In this document: positions 14,879 through 25,586 of the stretch, piece by piece
Numbering within the stretch: the first letter of the stretch is position 1
How the letters are laid out: each line of letters starts with the position of its first letter
Assembly: GCA_014534095.1 (NCBI GenBank)
Contig: JACVSD010000012.1
Span: 1-26,154, forward strand
DNA: 26,154 bases
DNA from: Nitrospiraceae bacterium
GTDB lineage: Bacteria > Nitrospirota > Nitrospiria > Nitrospirales > Nitrospiraceae
Reading direction: 5' to 3'
Program-made: the position numbers and the translations under genes
Notes under the pieces: generated by a model
What the model was told of the DNA's origin: nothing
Database searches by the model: none
The model's input: the letters and a program-made list of their open reading frames with translations, nothing else

Positions 14879-17688
14879 CTCACGGCCTCCACACAACGGT
14901 CGCACAGCGTCGGGTGATCCGCATTCGCTCCCACGGCTTCCCGGTAATTCCAGCATCGTTCGCACTTGCCCGCCTTCGATTTCTCCACCAAGACGGTCAG
15001 GCCTCCGTCACTATCCGAACCATGCCGGAGTGTTACTGTGGATACGATAAAAAGAGTGCCAAGATCCGCCACATAGCGCTTTAGAAAGTCGTAGGTGCCG
15101 ATATCCGCGATCAACTCGACATGCGCCTCCAGCGAAGATCCGATCACCTTGTCTCTGCGGCTTTCCTCCAGAACTCCCTGCACCTGACTCCGGTAGGCCA
15201 GCAGCTTTTCCCATCGCTGACCGAGTTTCGTATCGAGCCACCCCGGCTCTGGTTCTGGAAACGGGGCCAAATGGACGCTGGCATACGGCAGCCCTCCCGG
15301 AACCTGGGCCGCGAGCACTCGCCATATTTCCTCGGCCGTGAAGCTCAGAATTGGGGCCATGAGCTTAGTCATCGCCATGATGATGTCGAACAACACTGTC
15401 TGGGACCCACGGCGTAACGGCGAATCCGCCCGGAAGGTATACAAACGATCCTTGAGGATATCGAGGTAAACGGCGCTCAGATCGACCGAACAAAAGTTGT
15501 TCAAGGCATGGAAAATCGTGTGGAATTCGCAGTCCTCATACGACTTCCTGACACGTGGAATCAGCTCACTCAGACGGAACAACGCCCACCGGTCCAGCTC
15601 GGGCAACTCCGCATAGGCGACACGGTGTTTGGACGGATCGAAATCATACAGATTGCTCAGCAAGAAGCGGCTGGTATTGCGGATTTTGCGATAGGCCTCG
15701 ATGAGATGGTTCAGAATCTCCTGTGAGATGCGCAGGTCTTCCCGATAATCCTGGGCCGATACCCAGAGCCGCAGGATCTCGGCGCCCGATTGCTTAATGA
15801 CGTCCTGAGGCGCCACGACATTTCCAGCCGACTTCGACATCTTTTTGCCTTGGCCATCCACGACGAACCCGTGCGTCAGCACAGCCCTGTACGGAGCCCG
15901 TCGATCGGTCGTCACCCCGGCCAATAACGCACTGTGGAACCATCCGCGGTGCTGGTCGGAGCCTTCCAGATAAAGCTCCGCCGGCCACCACTTCCTTGAT
16001 TTCAGCACCGCCGCGTAACTAACGCCCGACTCAAACCAGACGTCCAGGATGTCACGTTCCTTCTCAAAGGCAGTCCCGCCGCATTGTGAGCAGACCCTTC
16101 CCGCCGGCAACAACTCCGCCGCCGGTCGTGCGAACCAGACATCCGCCCCCTCCACCTCGATCAGCGTCGCAATGTGTTCGATGATCTGTGGATCAACCAC
16201 CACCATCCGGCAGCCGGTACAAGTAAACCCTGGGATCGGTACGCCCCAGACCCGCTGACGCGAGAGGCACCAGTCCGGGCGATTTTTGATCATGCCCTCG
16301 ATCCGGTCCTGGCCGTAGGCCGGAATCCATTGCACCTGTTTTATCTCAGCCAACGCGTCCTGGCGGAGGTCGTTCGTCTCCATCGACACAAACCACTGCT
16401 CCGTGGCGCGAAATATGACCGGGCTCTTGCAGCGCCAGCAATGCGGATAGGAGTGGTTCAACGTTCCATGGCCCAACAATCGTCCGTTGGCCTGCAAATG
16501 CTCCACAATCTTCGGGTTAGCCTTAAACACGTGCTCGCCGGCAAAGACTTCCACCACCTGGGTGAATCGTCCGGCATTGTCCACCGGCGCCAAGATCTCC
16601 AACCGTTCACCCGGCGTGGCCTCTGCGTTGTGCTCGAGCACCAGAATATAGTCCTCCATGCCATGACCGGGTGCGATGTGGACGCAGCCGGTCCCCTGAT
16701 CCAGCGTCACAAAATCGCCGAGAAGGATGGGGGACAATCCGGTCGTCAACGGGCGTTGCGTTTCCAGTCCTTCGAATCCCCCTGCGCCTTTTGACCGCCC
16801 GACGACACGATAGCTATCCAGCTGACAGGCCTTGGCGACGCTCTCCACGAGTTTCTCCGCCACGATGAGCAACTCGTCCCCGACCTGCACAAACGCGTAG
16901 TCAATGTCCGGATGCAGGCAGACCGCCTGATTCGCCGGCAATGTCCAAGGGGTCGTCGTCCAAATCACCACGGACACCAGCTTGATACCTTCGGGAAACG
17001 AGACCCCGGGGAACGTAGCGCTGAGAACGCCCGGCGAGGTAACCACCGGAAACTTGACGTAGATCGAGGGCGACGTATGGTCGTCATACTCGACTTCTGC
17101 CTCGGCCAATGCGGTCTGATCCTGCGTGCACCACAACACGGGCTTAAGCCCTTTATAGACCCCGCCTCGCTCCACGAATTTGGCGAACTCGCGAACAATC
17201 GCCGCTTCGTACGACGGCGCCATGGTCAGATAGGGCTCCTGCCACTGACCCAGCACACCGAGGCGCCGGAATTCCTCCCGCTGAATCGCAACGTACTTCC
17301 CAGCATATTCGCGGCACAGCCGCCGGATGGCGGAGGCATCGAGGTCTTTCTTCTTGTCGCCCAGTTCCTTCATCACCTGGTGTTCAATCGGCAGACCATG
17401 GCAATCCCAACCGGGCACGTAGGGTGCTTGAAAACCCGCCATGGTCTTCGACTTGACGATGATATCTTTGAGAATCTTATTTAAGGCATGGCCGATGTGA
17501 ATACGCCCATTGGCGTAAGGCGGGCCATCATGTAAGACATACCGGGGCCGCCCCCGACCAGCTTCCTGAATCTGTTGATAGAGGTTCTGCTCCTCCCACC
17601 AGGCCAACATCTCCGGCTCCCGCTGCGGGAGATTGGCTTTCATCGGGAAATCGGTCTTGGGAAGATTGAGCGTGGCTTTATAGTCCAT
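14875..17688 (-). CDS. ileS: Isoleucyl-tRNA synthetase
   Basis: This is a 937-residue class I aminoacyl-tRNA synthetase of the bacterial type. The HIGH motif is HIGHALNK (residues 64-71) and the KMSKS loop is KKMSKSAGN in the middle of the protein. Between them lies the CP1 editing domain with [13 protein letters not shown], which hydrolyses Val-tRNA(Ile). The C-terminal zinc-binding domain has [12 protein letters not shown] and LCDRCVEAV. The N-terminus, [21 protein letters not shown], is the usual start, giving an ATG at 17688. Full length is normal, with no sign of frameshift. The gene overlaps lspA by 4 bases. About 200 bases of non-coding DNA upstream include palindromic repeat copy A. 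No T-box leader is visible there. Confidence 0.97.
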   Translation of the reverse strand: MDYKATLNLPKTDFPMKANLPQREPEMLAWWEEQNLYQQIQEAGRGRPRYVLHDGPPYANGRIHIGHALNKILKDIIVKSKTMAGFQAPYVPGWDCHGLPIEHQVMKELGDKKKDLDASAIRRLCREYAGKYVAIQREEFRRLGVLGQWQEPYLTMAPSYEAAIVREFAKFVERGGVYKGLKPVLWCTQDQTALAEAEVEYDDHTSPSIYVKFPVVTSPGVLSATFPGVSFPEGIKLVSVVIWTTTPWTLPANQAVCLHPDIDYAFVQVGDELLIVAEKLVESVAKACQLDSYRVVGRSKGAGGFEGLETQRPLTTGLSPILLGDFVTLDQGTGCVHIAPGHGMEDYILVLEHNAEATPGERLEILAPVDNAGRFTQVVEVFAGEHVFKANPKIVEHLQANGRLLGHGTLNHSYPHCWRCKSPVIFRATEQWFVSMETNDLRQDALAEIKQVQWIPAYGQDRIEGMIKNRPDWCLSRQRVWGVPIPGFTCTGCRMVVVDPQIIEHIATLIEVEGADVWFARPAAELLPAGRVCSQCGGTAFEKERDILDVWFESGVSYAAVLKSRKWWPAELYLEGSDQHRGWFHSALLAGVTTDRRAPYRAVLTHGFVVDGQGKKMSKSAGNVVAPQDVIKQSGAEILRLWVSAQDYREDLRISQEILNHLIEAYRKIRNTSRFLLSNLYDFDPSKHRVAYAELPELDRWALFRLSELIPRVRKSYEDCEFHTIFHALNNFCSVDLSAVYLDILKDRLYTFRADSPLRRGSQTVLFDIIMAMTKLMAPILSFTAEEIWRVLAAQVPGGLPYASVHLAPFPEPEPGWLDTKLGQRWEKLLAYRSQVQGVLEESRRDKVIGSSLEAHVELIADIGTYDFLKRYVADLGTLFIVSTVTLRHGSDSDGGLTVLVEKSKAGKCERCWNYREAVGANADHPTLCDRCVEAVR

Positions 17689-17764
17689 AGCGTTGCCGAT
17701 CTTTCAGTCGAAGCGCCTGAATATACCGAAACAAAAGGCGAGGTACTAGTCCTTGGAGACGTAA

Positions 17765-17885
17765 GGATCGTCAAACGTGCATCCATCAAGGCCGCAGGGA
17801 GCGTGCCGACTGAGGCGTACCCTGTGGGGTACGTCGCAAGAAGACGCGCGACCGAGAACGCCGCTGGAAGTGTGTTTCACGATTC
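17765..17885 (+). repeat. Palindromic intergenic repeat, copy A
   Basis: This 121-base imperfect palindrome has arms at 17766-17785 and 17865-17884. They match with several G.T pairs and a C.C mismatch before AAAC. The core is CAAGGCCGCAG (17788-17798), an inner hairpin GCGTACCC-TGTG-GGGTACGT, and GAGAACG (17854-17860). It lies between ileS and nadA, 5 bases from the nadA stop codon. It belongs to the same family as 21275-21435 and 22277-22401. Confidence 0.8.
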
Positions 17886-17890
17886 GATGA

Positions 17891-18994
17891 CTAACTGATC
17901 GCCATCATGCGGTCTAGCGCGACCTTCGCCCACCGCTTGTCGTCATCTGGTACCACGATGTGGTTGACCACCTGGCCGTCGGCGAGGTTCTCCAACGCCC
18001 AGCACAGATGAGGGGCATCGATACGGAACATGGTCGCGCACTGGCAGATGGTTGAGGAGAGGAAGAACACTTTCTTATCAGACTGCTCACGCTTGAGACG
18101 ATTCACCAGATTCAACTCGGTTCCGACCGCCCACGTCGTTCCGGGCGGTGCGGCGGTCACGGTCTTGATGATGAATTCGGTCGATCCGATCAAGTCCGCT
18201 TTATTCACGACCTCTTCGTGACATTCGGGATGGACGATCACCGTGCCTTCCGGATATCGTGTGCGGAAGGTGTCGACGTGCACCGGCTGGAACATCTGGT
18301 GCACGCTGCAATGACCTTTCCACAAGATGAGCCTGGCCCGCTTGATGGCCTCTTTCGTATTCCCGCCATTCGGTTGATACGGATCCCAGACGATCATGTG
18401 CTCACGCGAGATGCCCATCTTATTGGCCGTATTGCGCCCGAGATGCTCGTCCGGGAAAAACAAAATTTTCTCGCGTCGGGCCCATGACCATTCGATGACG
18501 GCCTTGGCATTGGACGACGTGCACGTAATGCCGCCATGTTCCCCGCAGAAGGCCTTTAAAACAGCCGCGCTGTTCACATAGACCGCAGGCATGACGGTGT
18601 CCTCGACGGGGACGACTCGTGCAAGCGATTCCCAACATTGATCAACCTGCTCGATCGCCGCCATATCCGCCATTGAGCAGCCGGCCGCCATGTCGGGCAA
18701 GATCACCGTCTGATTGGATCGGCTTAAAATATCCGCGGTTTCCGCCATGAAGTGCACACCGCAAAACACGATAAACGGCCGTTCTGATCGTTCGGCGGCC
18801 AATTTGGCGAGCAACAGCGAATCGCCACGGAAGTCGGCGTGCTGAATGACTTCGTCTCGTTGGTAATTATGACCCAGGATCATGACCTGATCACCAAGCG
18901 CCTGCTTGGCCGCCATGGTGCGCTCGAACAATTCCTGTTCGTCCAGCGCCAGATAATCGGCGATCGGTCTTGGTACGGTCGCGACAGGCTTCAT
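17891..18994 (-). CDS. nadA: Quinolinate synthase NadA
   Basis: This protein of about 367 residues condenses iminoaspartate with dihydroxyacetone phosphate to quinolinate in de novo NAD synthesis. It uses a [4Fe-4S] cluster held by three cysteines. Visible motifs in order are ILGHNYQRDEV, FCGVHFMAETA (first cysteine), PDMAAGCSMADM, AVYVNSAA, TCTSSNA, GHCSVHQMF (second cysteine), VIVHPECHEEVV, IGSTEFI and SSTICQCATM (third cysteine). The ATG at 18994 is chosen over an in-frame GTG at 19006, whose GAGGG would directly abut the start codon. A good promoter lies at 19028-19056. The partner nadB is not in this window. It is divergent from the thiamin block; both make redox or vitamin cofactors, but no shared control is evident. 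Confidence 0.95.
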   Translation of the reverse strand: MKPVATVPRPIADYLALDEQELFERTMAAKQALGDQVMILGHNYQRDEVIQHADFRGDSLLLAKLAAERSERPFIVFCGVHFMAETADILSRSNQTVILPDMAAGCSMADMAAIEQVDQCWESLARVVPVEDTVMPAVYVNSAAVLKAFCGEHGGITCTSSNAKAVIEWSWARREKILFFPDEHLGRNTANKMGISREHMIVWDPYQPNGGNTKEAIKRARLILWKGHCSVHQMFQPVHVDTFRTRYPEGTVIVHPECHEEVVNKADLIGSTEFIIKTVTAAPPGTTWAVGTELNLVNRLKREQSDKKVFFLSSTICQCATMFRIDAPHLCWALENLADGQVVNHIVVPDDDKRWAKVALDRMMAIS

Positions 18995-19027
18995 GTGTTT
19001 CAGCACCCCTCGTTGAGCGAGCCTATG

Positions 19028-19056
19028 ATCTTACGATAGCACCCCTGCACAATCAA
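19028..19056 (-). promoter_or_regulatory. Sigma70-like promoter for nadA
   Basis: On the minus strand TTGATT (19056-19051) and TAAGAT (19033-19028) are 17 bases apart. The expected start near 19021 leaves a leader of about 27 bases to the ATG at 18994. Confidence 0.58.
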
Positions 19057-19128
19057 CGAATGACGCCGGGGAAGAAGTCCCATGGTAGAAGTCCTTTGGA
19101 GGGCCGGGACGCTAGGCCTAATAGCCGG

Positions 19129-19157
19129 TTGACTTCGCTTCAGCCCAGGCTTACGAT
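19129..19157 (+). promoter_or_regulatory. Sigma70-like promoter for the thiC leader
   Basis: TTGACT (19129-19134) and TACGAT (19152-19157) have 17-base spacing. The predicted start near 19164 falls about 7 bases before the riboswitch aptamer, as expected if the aptamer lies at the 5' end of the transcript. Confidence 0.6.
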
Positions 19158-19170
19158 TCCATACGCAATA

Positions 19171-21268
<2,098 letters not shown>

Positions 21269-21274
21269 GCACGA

Positions 21275-21435
21275 GGATGCTCAAAACGGTTATTCAACAA
21301 GGCGCGAAGCGAGTCGAAACCGGAGGCGTACTCTTCTCACACACCCCAAGCTGCCAGGACAACCTGGGTTGCCGAGAGGTACATTGAGGATCTCGATGAG
21401 CGGAGAACGAAGTTGGGAGCCGTTTTCAGCATCCG
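21275..21435 (+). repeat. Palindromic intergenic repeat, copy B (with tip insertion)
   Basis: This is a 161-base palindrome. The arms, GGATGCTCAAAACGG (21275-21289) and CCGTTTTCAGCATCC (21420-21434), match at 14 of 15 positions with one C.C mismatch. The core has CAAGGCGCGAAG, GAGGCGTAC and GGAGAACG. The tip between GCGTAC and GTACAT is 47 bases instead of 7-8 and holds its own small hairpin CCAGG-ACAA-CCTGG. It starts 6 bases after the thiC stop and ends 18 bases before thi4. Confidence 0.8.
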
Positions 21436-21453
21436 CCGAACGGAGTACCGACC

Positions 21454-22254
21454 ATGAATAAACCTCGACCTGCGCCGTTGAGAGAGCGGGACGTCACCCG
21501 GCACATCGCCCGCGAATACTACAAAGAGTTCGATCAGCTCATCGAAAGCGACGTCATCATCGTGGGCGCAGGCCCCTCAGGGCTCATCTGCGCCCATGAC
21601 CTGGCGGCGATGGGGTTCCGCACGTTGATCATTGAACAAAGTCTCGCCTTGGGCGGCGGGTTCTGGCATGGCGGCTACTTGATGAACAAGGCCACCATCT
21701 GCGAACCGGCGAACGAGATCCTCGACGAGATCGGTGTGCCGTCCAAGAGGATCAAAGAATGCGAAGGCATGTACATGGTCGATCCTCCGCATGCCACGGG
21801 GGCCTTGATCGCCGCGGCCTATCGCGGGGGCGCCAAGATCCTGAACCTGACGCGTGTGGTGGATTTGATCTTGCGGAGAGACGGCATCCTGGAAGGGGTC
21901 GTCGTCAACAATACGACGGCCGAAATGGCGGGCCATGACATCATTCACGTAGACCCCATCGCGCTCGAGAGCAAGATTGTGGTCGATGCCACGGGACACG
22001 ATGCCGTCGTCGTAGAACTGCTGCATAAACGGAATCTATACAAGCCGGTACCGGGAAACGGCGCCATGTGGGTCTCGCGGTCGGAAGAGGAAGTCTTGGA
22101 CCGGACGGGTGAAGTCTATCCCAACTGCTTCGTCATCGGTCTGGCCGTCGCCGCCGTGCACGGCACGCCCCGCATGGGCCCCGCGTTCGGCTCGATGTTA
22201 TTGTCCGGGCGCTACGGGGCCGAGTTGATTAAGAAAAAGCTCAAGCAAGAGTAA
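21454..22254 (+). CDS. thi4: Thi4-type thiazole synthase (sulfide-dependent, non-suicide form)
   Basis: This 266-residue flavoprotein-like enzyme makes the adenylated thiazole moiety of thiamin from NAD and glycine. A dinucleotide-binding motif is at IIVGAGPSG (residues 35-43), with IIEQSLALGGGFWHGG (59-74) next. Further motifs are DATGHDAVVVELLHKR (178-193), GAMWVSRSEEEVLDRTGEVY (203-222) and HGTPRMGPAFGSMLLSG (236-252), all typical of Thi4. Yeast Thi4 donates sulfur from a cysteine and dies after one turnover. At that position this protein has EMAGHDIIHVDP, with histidine (about 165) as in archaeal enzymes that use free sulfide and iron. GGAG lies 8 nt before the ATG. The gene follows thiC, so both halves of thiamin are made by adjacent genes. 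Sulfide use is inferred from the residue change. Confidence 0.93.
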   Translation: MNKPRPAPLRERDVTRHIAREYYKEFDQLIESDVIIVGAGPSGLICAHDLAAMGFRTLIIEQSLALGGGFWHGGYLMNKATICEPANEILDEIGVPSKRIKECEGMYMVDPPHATGALIAAAYRGGAKILNLTRVVDLILRRDGILEGVVVNNTTAEMAGHDIIHVDPIALESKIVVDATGHDAVVVELLHKRNLYKPVPGNGAMWVSRSEEEVLDRTGEVYPNCFVIGLAVAAVHGTPRMGPAFGSMLLSGRYGAELIKKKLKQE

Positions 22255-22276
22255 GATTCACTTTACCTTTCTGCAC

Positions 22277-22401
22277 TGCGGCTCCTAAACCCGTCATGCA
22301 GCAAGGCCGCAGGAAGAGAGCGACCCGAGGCGTACGCGTGTGGTACGTTGAGGGGAGCGAACGACTGAGAACGAAGCCGAGGACGGGTTTCAAGAGCCGC
22401 A
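22277..22401 (+). repeat. Palindromic intergenic repeat, copy C
   Basis: This is a 125-base palindrome. TGCGGCTC-CT-AAACCCGTC (22277-22295) pairs with GACGGGTTTCAAGAGCCGCA (22382-22401), broken only by a small internal bulge before AAAC. The core is CAAGGCCGCAGG, GAGGCGTAC-GCGTGTG-GTACGTTGAG and GAGAACG. It starts 22 bases after the thi4 stop and ends directly before the ATG at 22403. Confidence 0.82.
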
Positions 22402-22402
22402 A

Positions 22403-22918
22403 ATGGATGTGCAGGATTTTTTGATACAAGGCGAAGGCCGCGAAGAAGACAAACGCGAAGCCTGGTTGCTCTTTCAGCAGGCCTATGAACGGCAGATGAA
22501 AGGCCAACTGGAAGAAGCCGTGAACCTGTACAAGCAGTCGCTCAAGGTTCACCCGACCGCCGAAGCCTATACCTTTTTAGGGTGGACTTACAGTTTTATG
22601 GGCCGCCTCGACGAAGCGATCGAGGAATGCCATAACGCGATCCGGCAGGACCCCGAGTTCGGCAATCCCTATAATGATATCGGGGCGTATCTCATCGAGA
22701 AGGGTGAATTCGATGAAGCGATTCCCTGGTTCCAAAAAGCCATGCATGCCAGGCGGTATGAAAGCCCTGCCTTCCCCCATCTCAATCTAGGCCGGGTCTA
22801 TGAACGAAAGGGCCAATGGACGGAAGCGATTGATTCGTACAAGAAGGCCCTCACCCTGAATCCTGATTACGTGCTGGCAAAAAAAGCGCTCGGGCGACTC
22901 ATCAGCTCTCTTAACTGA
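22403..22918 (+). CDS. Tetratricopeptide (TPR) repeat protein
   Basis: This 171-residue soluble protein has no signal peptide. It contains about three to four TPR units. Residues 16-50 read WLLFQQAYERQMKGQLEEAV and on. Residues 52-85 include AEAYTFLGWTYSFMGRLDEA. Residues 88-120 include NDIGAYLIEKGEFDEAIPWF. Residues 125-160 include LNLGRVYERKGQWTEAIDSY. The repeats keep the W/L-G-Y-A-F-A-P spacing. TPR superhelices bind partner proteins; none is indicated here. Translation start is uncertain: the ATG at 22403 abuts the right arm of repeat copy C, leaving no recognisable Shine-Dalgarno. A GTG at 22409 or TTG at 22421 would barely change the product. The next gene begins 65 bases downstream. 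Confidence 0.85.
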   Translation: MDVQDFLIQGEGREEDKREAWLLFQQAYERQMKGQLEEAVNLYKQSLKVHPTAEAYTFLGWTYSFMGRLDEAIEECHNAIRQDPEFGNPYNDIGAYLIEKGEFDEAIPWFQKAMHARRYESPAFPHLNLGRVYERKGQWTEAIDSYKKALTLNPDYVLAKKALGRLISSLN

Positions 22919-22983
22919 CGTTTATTGGGTTTCTCTCGTTTGCTTTGTTTATCTTGTGTTGACGAAACGACCATACTAACCAG

Positions 22984-23379
22984 ATGAACCAGATGAACCA
23001 AACAAACCAGAAAACCGTCCTCGTAGCCGTCAATGACATCTTCTTCTACACCAAGGTGCGGGACGCCTTGAAGCCGCATGGTTATGTGTTGGAACGGGCT
23101 CGCGTGCAGGACGACGTGCGAGAAAAAACTGCGACCGTTCATCCCGCGGCTGCAGTGTTGAATATGAACGATCCCTCCGTCGATGGCCTGAAAGCACTCG
23201 AGGCTCTACGAGCGAACGTGTCGACAAAAAACCTGCCCGTGCTGGCCTTCGCAAACCACGAGGAAGTGGATACCTGGAATAGGGCGAAAGCGCTGGGCGT
23301 CACCAAGATCGTCTCACGCAATGAGTTCTCGGCACGCACGAAGGAATTGGTAGAAGAAGTAATGTTGGCTGTTCAATGA
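22984..23379 (+). CDS. Degenerate response-regulator receiver (pseudo-receiver) protein
   Basis: This 131-residue protein has the length and alternating beta/alpha pattern of a CheY-like receiver. TVLVAVNDIFFYTKVRDALK is the start, AAAVLNMNDPSVDGLKALEA the beta3/alpha3 region, LPVLAFANHEE beta4 and VTKIVSRNEF beta5. The phospho-acceptor aspartate is replaced by Asn60, counted back from the conserved Gly68. The acidic pair is reduced to Asn17-Asp18. The beta4 Thr/Ser position is Ala, and the beta5 lysine is absent. It should therefore not be phosphorylated in the usual way and may act as a protein-binding module. The N-terminal MNQMNQTNQ comes from a short AACCAGATG direct repeat spanning the start, so either ATG (22984 or 22993) could be used. 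No output domain is present. Confidence 0.78.
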   Translation: MNQMNQTNQKTVLVAVNDIFFYTKVRDALKPHGYVLERARVQDDVREKTATVHPAAAVLNMNDPSVDGLKALEALRANVSTKNLPVLAFANHEEVDTWNRAKALGVTKIVSRNEFSARTKELVEEVMLAVQ

Positions 23380-23461
23380 TCACTGCAGAATTGAATGCAG
23401 TTCAACATTGATGGTCCATCACTAGTTCACAATTCAACCTTCTACATTCGGCTGTAGCGCT

Positions 23462-24553
23462 ATGAAACAATCCCGATTACACAGCCAGCACGCGCAGGCC
23501 GGCGCTACGTTCCAAGAGGTGACCGGCTGGGACATGCCCGCTCATTATGGCTCCCTAGAGGCCGAGCACCGCGCCGTCCGGCAGTCGGTCGGGCTCGCCG
23601 ACCTCTCTCACCGGGGCAAGATACGGGTAACGGGCGATGACCGGGTGAAGTGGCTCCAGAGCGTCATCAGCAACGATATCCTTCCCCTTCAGCCGGGCCA
23701 AGGCCGCTACTCTAGCTTGCTGACCCACAAAGGGAAGATGCTCACGTACTTCCGGGTGTACATGCAGACGGACGCCGTCATGCTCGAAGACGCGGGCGAA
23801 ATCGGCGAGACAACGTACCAGGCGTTGCGCAAGTTTCTACTTTACGGCACGAAAGCCAAAATGGAAAATTGTGCCGAGACCTGGGGGCTGTTACTCATCA
23901 GCGGTCCGAAAGCCAGCTCTGTAGTCAAAGCCGCTTTCGGCGCCGACGTGGATGATCTAAAGCCCGTCGGTTTCATTTCGGCCACCATCGGCGGGCAAAC
24001 GGCGCTCATCATCCGGACAGAGGAAACCGGTGAGCAGGACTACGAGGTTCTGATCCCAGCGGACGGGCTTTCGACGGCCTGGGACCGACTGACGGAGGCT
24101 GGTCAGGCCTATGGCATGAAGCCGGTCGGTAGGCAAGCCCTAGAAGCCTTGCGCATCGAGGCCGGCATTCCGAAAGCCGGACCGGAGTTGAATGAAGAGA
24201 TTGTTCCACCCGAGGCAAACCTTGAAAGCAAGGCGTTCAGTTTAACGAAAGGTTGTTATCCGGGACAGGAAGTCGTCGCCCGAATGGACACCTATGGCAA
24301 CGTCCGCCGCCATCTGGTTGGCCTCACCGTCAAGGACTCCACAGTCCCGCCGAAAGGATCCAAGCTCTTCAGCGGTGACCGCGAAGTCGGCTGGATCAGC
24401 AGCGCCGTCCGCTCTCCGCAACTGGGACAGGTGATTGCGCTCGCATTTCCGCTCCGCGACTTCAGCAAACCCGGTACCGAAGTGACCGTCGACGTTGACG
24501 GGAAACGCCTACCGGCCACCGTGCAAGACCTTCCCCTGTACACCTCGCGATAA
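23462..24553 (+). CDS. ygfZ: YgfZ/GcvT-domain folate-binding protein
   Basis: This 363-residue protein resembles the T protein of the glycine cleavage system but carries the YgfZ signature KGCYPGQE at residues 263-270. That signature marks the separate COG0354 branch. These proteins bind tetrahydrofolate and assist assembly or repair of certain Fe-S enzymes, with the conserved Cys important for function. The N-terminal GcvT fold (GWDMPAHYGSLEAEHRAVRQ, VGLADLSHRGKIRVTGDDR) and the C-terminal barrel (VGWISSAVRSPQLGQVIALAF) are both complete. No glycine cleavage genes lie nearby. In this window NadA, ThiC and BioB are Fe-S enzymes that could be clients; that link is only contextual. No clear Shine-Dalgarno precedes the ATG, but the length and N-terminus fit the family. 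Confidence 0.88.
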   Translation: MKQSRLHSQHAQAGATFQEVTGWDMPAHYGSLEAEHRAVRQSVGLADLSHRGKIRVTGDDRVKWLQSVISNDILPLQPGQGRYSSLLTHKGKMLTYFRVYMQTDAVMLEDAGEIGETTYQALRKFLLYGTKAKMENCAETWGLLLISGPKASSVVKAAFGADVDDLKPVGFISATIGGQTALIIRTEETGEQDYEVLIPADGLSTAWDRLTEAGQAYGMKPVGRQALEALRIEAGIPKAGPELNEEIVPPEANLESKAFSLTKGCYPGQEVVARMDTYGNVRRHLVGLTVKDSTVPPKGSKLFSGDREVGWISSAVRSPQLGQVIALAFPLRDFSKPGTEVTVDVDGKRLPATVQDLPLYTSR

Positions 24554-24861
24554 GAATCTCTCGAGCGTTGGGTTTTTCTCCACGAGAACGGATTACCGGC
24601 GCGCTCCTGCCCTTTTGCCTCCCATGAACAAGTGAATAGATTAAGACCGGAAAGGAGCGCCATCCTACTCTCTGCGCGAACGGCCGGGCATACGGTCTTG
24701 ACCGCGTGACGCAAACACGTAAGGCGGACGATTGACGTCAGGGTGGCCCACGACACCTTTCAGATCCCAAACTATGCCTTGCCATTCAGTAGGTAACTTA
24801 TATATATGTCACCCGGAATAGCGTTGGCGTGAGCCGGTAAGGATACTGAAGGAGGACGGCT
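24554..24861. other. 308-base intergenic region with inverted repeat and promoter
   Basis: No gene is supported here. GCGCTCCT (24601-24608) and AGGAGCGC (24653-24660) form a perfect 8-base inverted repeat with a 44-base loop. CGGTCTTGACCG lies near 24695. The right end holds a promoter (24779-24806) and an AAGGAGG ribosome-binding site for the lipoprotein gene. The repeat family seen at 17765, 21275 and 22277 is absent. Confidence 0.5.
24779..24806 (+). promoter_or_regulatory. Candidate promoter for the lipoprotein gene
   Basis: TTGCCA (24779-24784) and TATATA (24801-24806) are 16 bases apart within an AT-rich stretch, 55 bases before the ATG at 24862. Confidence 0.5.
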
Positions 24862-25578
24862 ATGTTAGCCAGACTGTTGATGTTCGCGATCGCTTTCTCT
24901 TCGTGTGGTTGCGCGAGCTATGTGACGCCTGGCGGACCAGTAAACCTCGGAGACATCAACCGACCGGATGTCAAAGAAGCTGCTTCTCGTAAGCCGTCTC
25001 CGAACTTTCCTGCGCGTTTGGCCGTTGCCCGCGTTCAAGCACCGGGTTACCAATCGTACTCCTTCAAAGGCTATGGGAACGGCGGATTCACTGTGTTGGC
25101 GACGCAGGAATTGATGACAGACGAACAGACCGAAAGCATCGCGGCATGGCCGATGATTGCCGGCGTCGCTCCAGTAAATCGACTGCTACTCCCGGCAACT
25201 ATGGAGTCACTGGACGACCTGCGAGCCTCAGCAGCGAAAGTTCAGGCAGATGTCTTGCTGATTTACACTATTGACACTTCATTTAAGGTGCAAGGCCGTG
25301 CCTATGCTCCGATGTCGGTGCTATCACTGGGAATGATGCCCGATCGCGACGCGTACATCACATCAACAGCATCAGCCCTTTTCACCGATGTTCGCACCGG
25401 TTTCGTGTATGGGCTATCGGAAGCTACTGCGAAAGCGACAGGTCTCACGAATGCGTGGGCGTCATCTAATACAGTGGACCGGAAGCGCCTGGAGGCAGAA
25501 CAAGAAGCGTTCAACCTCCTTATTCCTCAACTCCAGAAGACTTGGGTTGGTGTCGCGAAGCAATATGTAAAACAGTAG
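24862..25578 (+). CDS. Predicted lipoprotein of unknown function
   Basis: This is a 238-residue exported protein. The N-terminus MLARLLMFAIAFSSCGC is a short hydrophobic signal with a lipobox-like end; Cys17 (after Gly16) or Cys15 would be lipidated. The mature part shows alternating strand-rich and helical regions: ARLAVARVQAPGYQSYSF, ADVLLIYTIDTSFKVQGRAY and ATALFTDVRTG-like ASALFTDVRTGFVYG. This is reminiscent of periplasmic proteins that form a Rossmann-like beta sheet, but I do not recognise a named family. AAGGAGG lies 7 nt before the ATG, and its own promoter and terminator-like hairpin suggest a single-gene unit. Composition is slightly less GC-rich than the neighbours. Confidence 0.72.
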   Translation: MLARLLMFAIAFSSCGCASYVTPGGPVNLGDINRPDVKEAASRKPSPNFPARLAVARVQAPGYQSYSFKGYGNGGFTVLATQELMTDEQTESIAAWPMIAGVAPVNRLLLPATMESLDDLRASAAKVQADVLLIYTIDTSFKVQGRAYAPMSVLSLGMMPDRDAYITSTASALFTDVRTGFVYGLSEATAKATGLTNAWASSNTVDRKRLEAEQEAFNLLIPQLQKTWVGVAKQYVKQ

Positions 25579-25586
25579 AGGTCTGA

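Noticed and set aside
17689..17764. Possible T-box leader upstream of ileS
   Set aside because: No T-box consensus (TGGNACCGCG-like) or specifier stem-loop is present. The region is short and continues into repeat copy A.
24292..24756. A minus-strand open frame overlapping the end of ygfZ and the intergenic region
   Set aside because: It has no family resemblance and no ribosome-binding site, and half of it is antisense to conserved ygfZ sequence.
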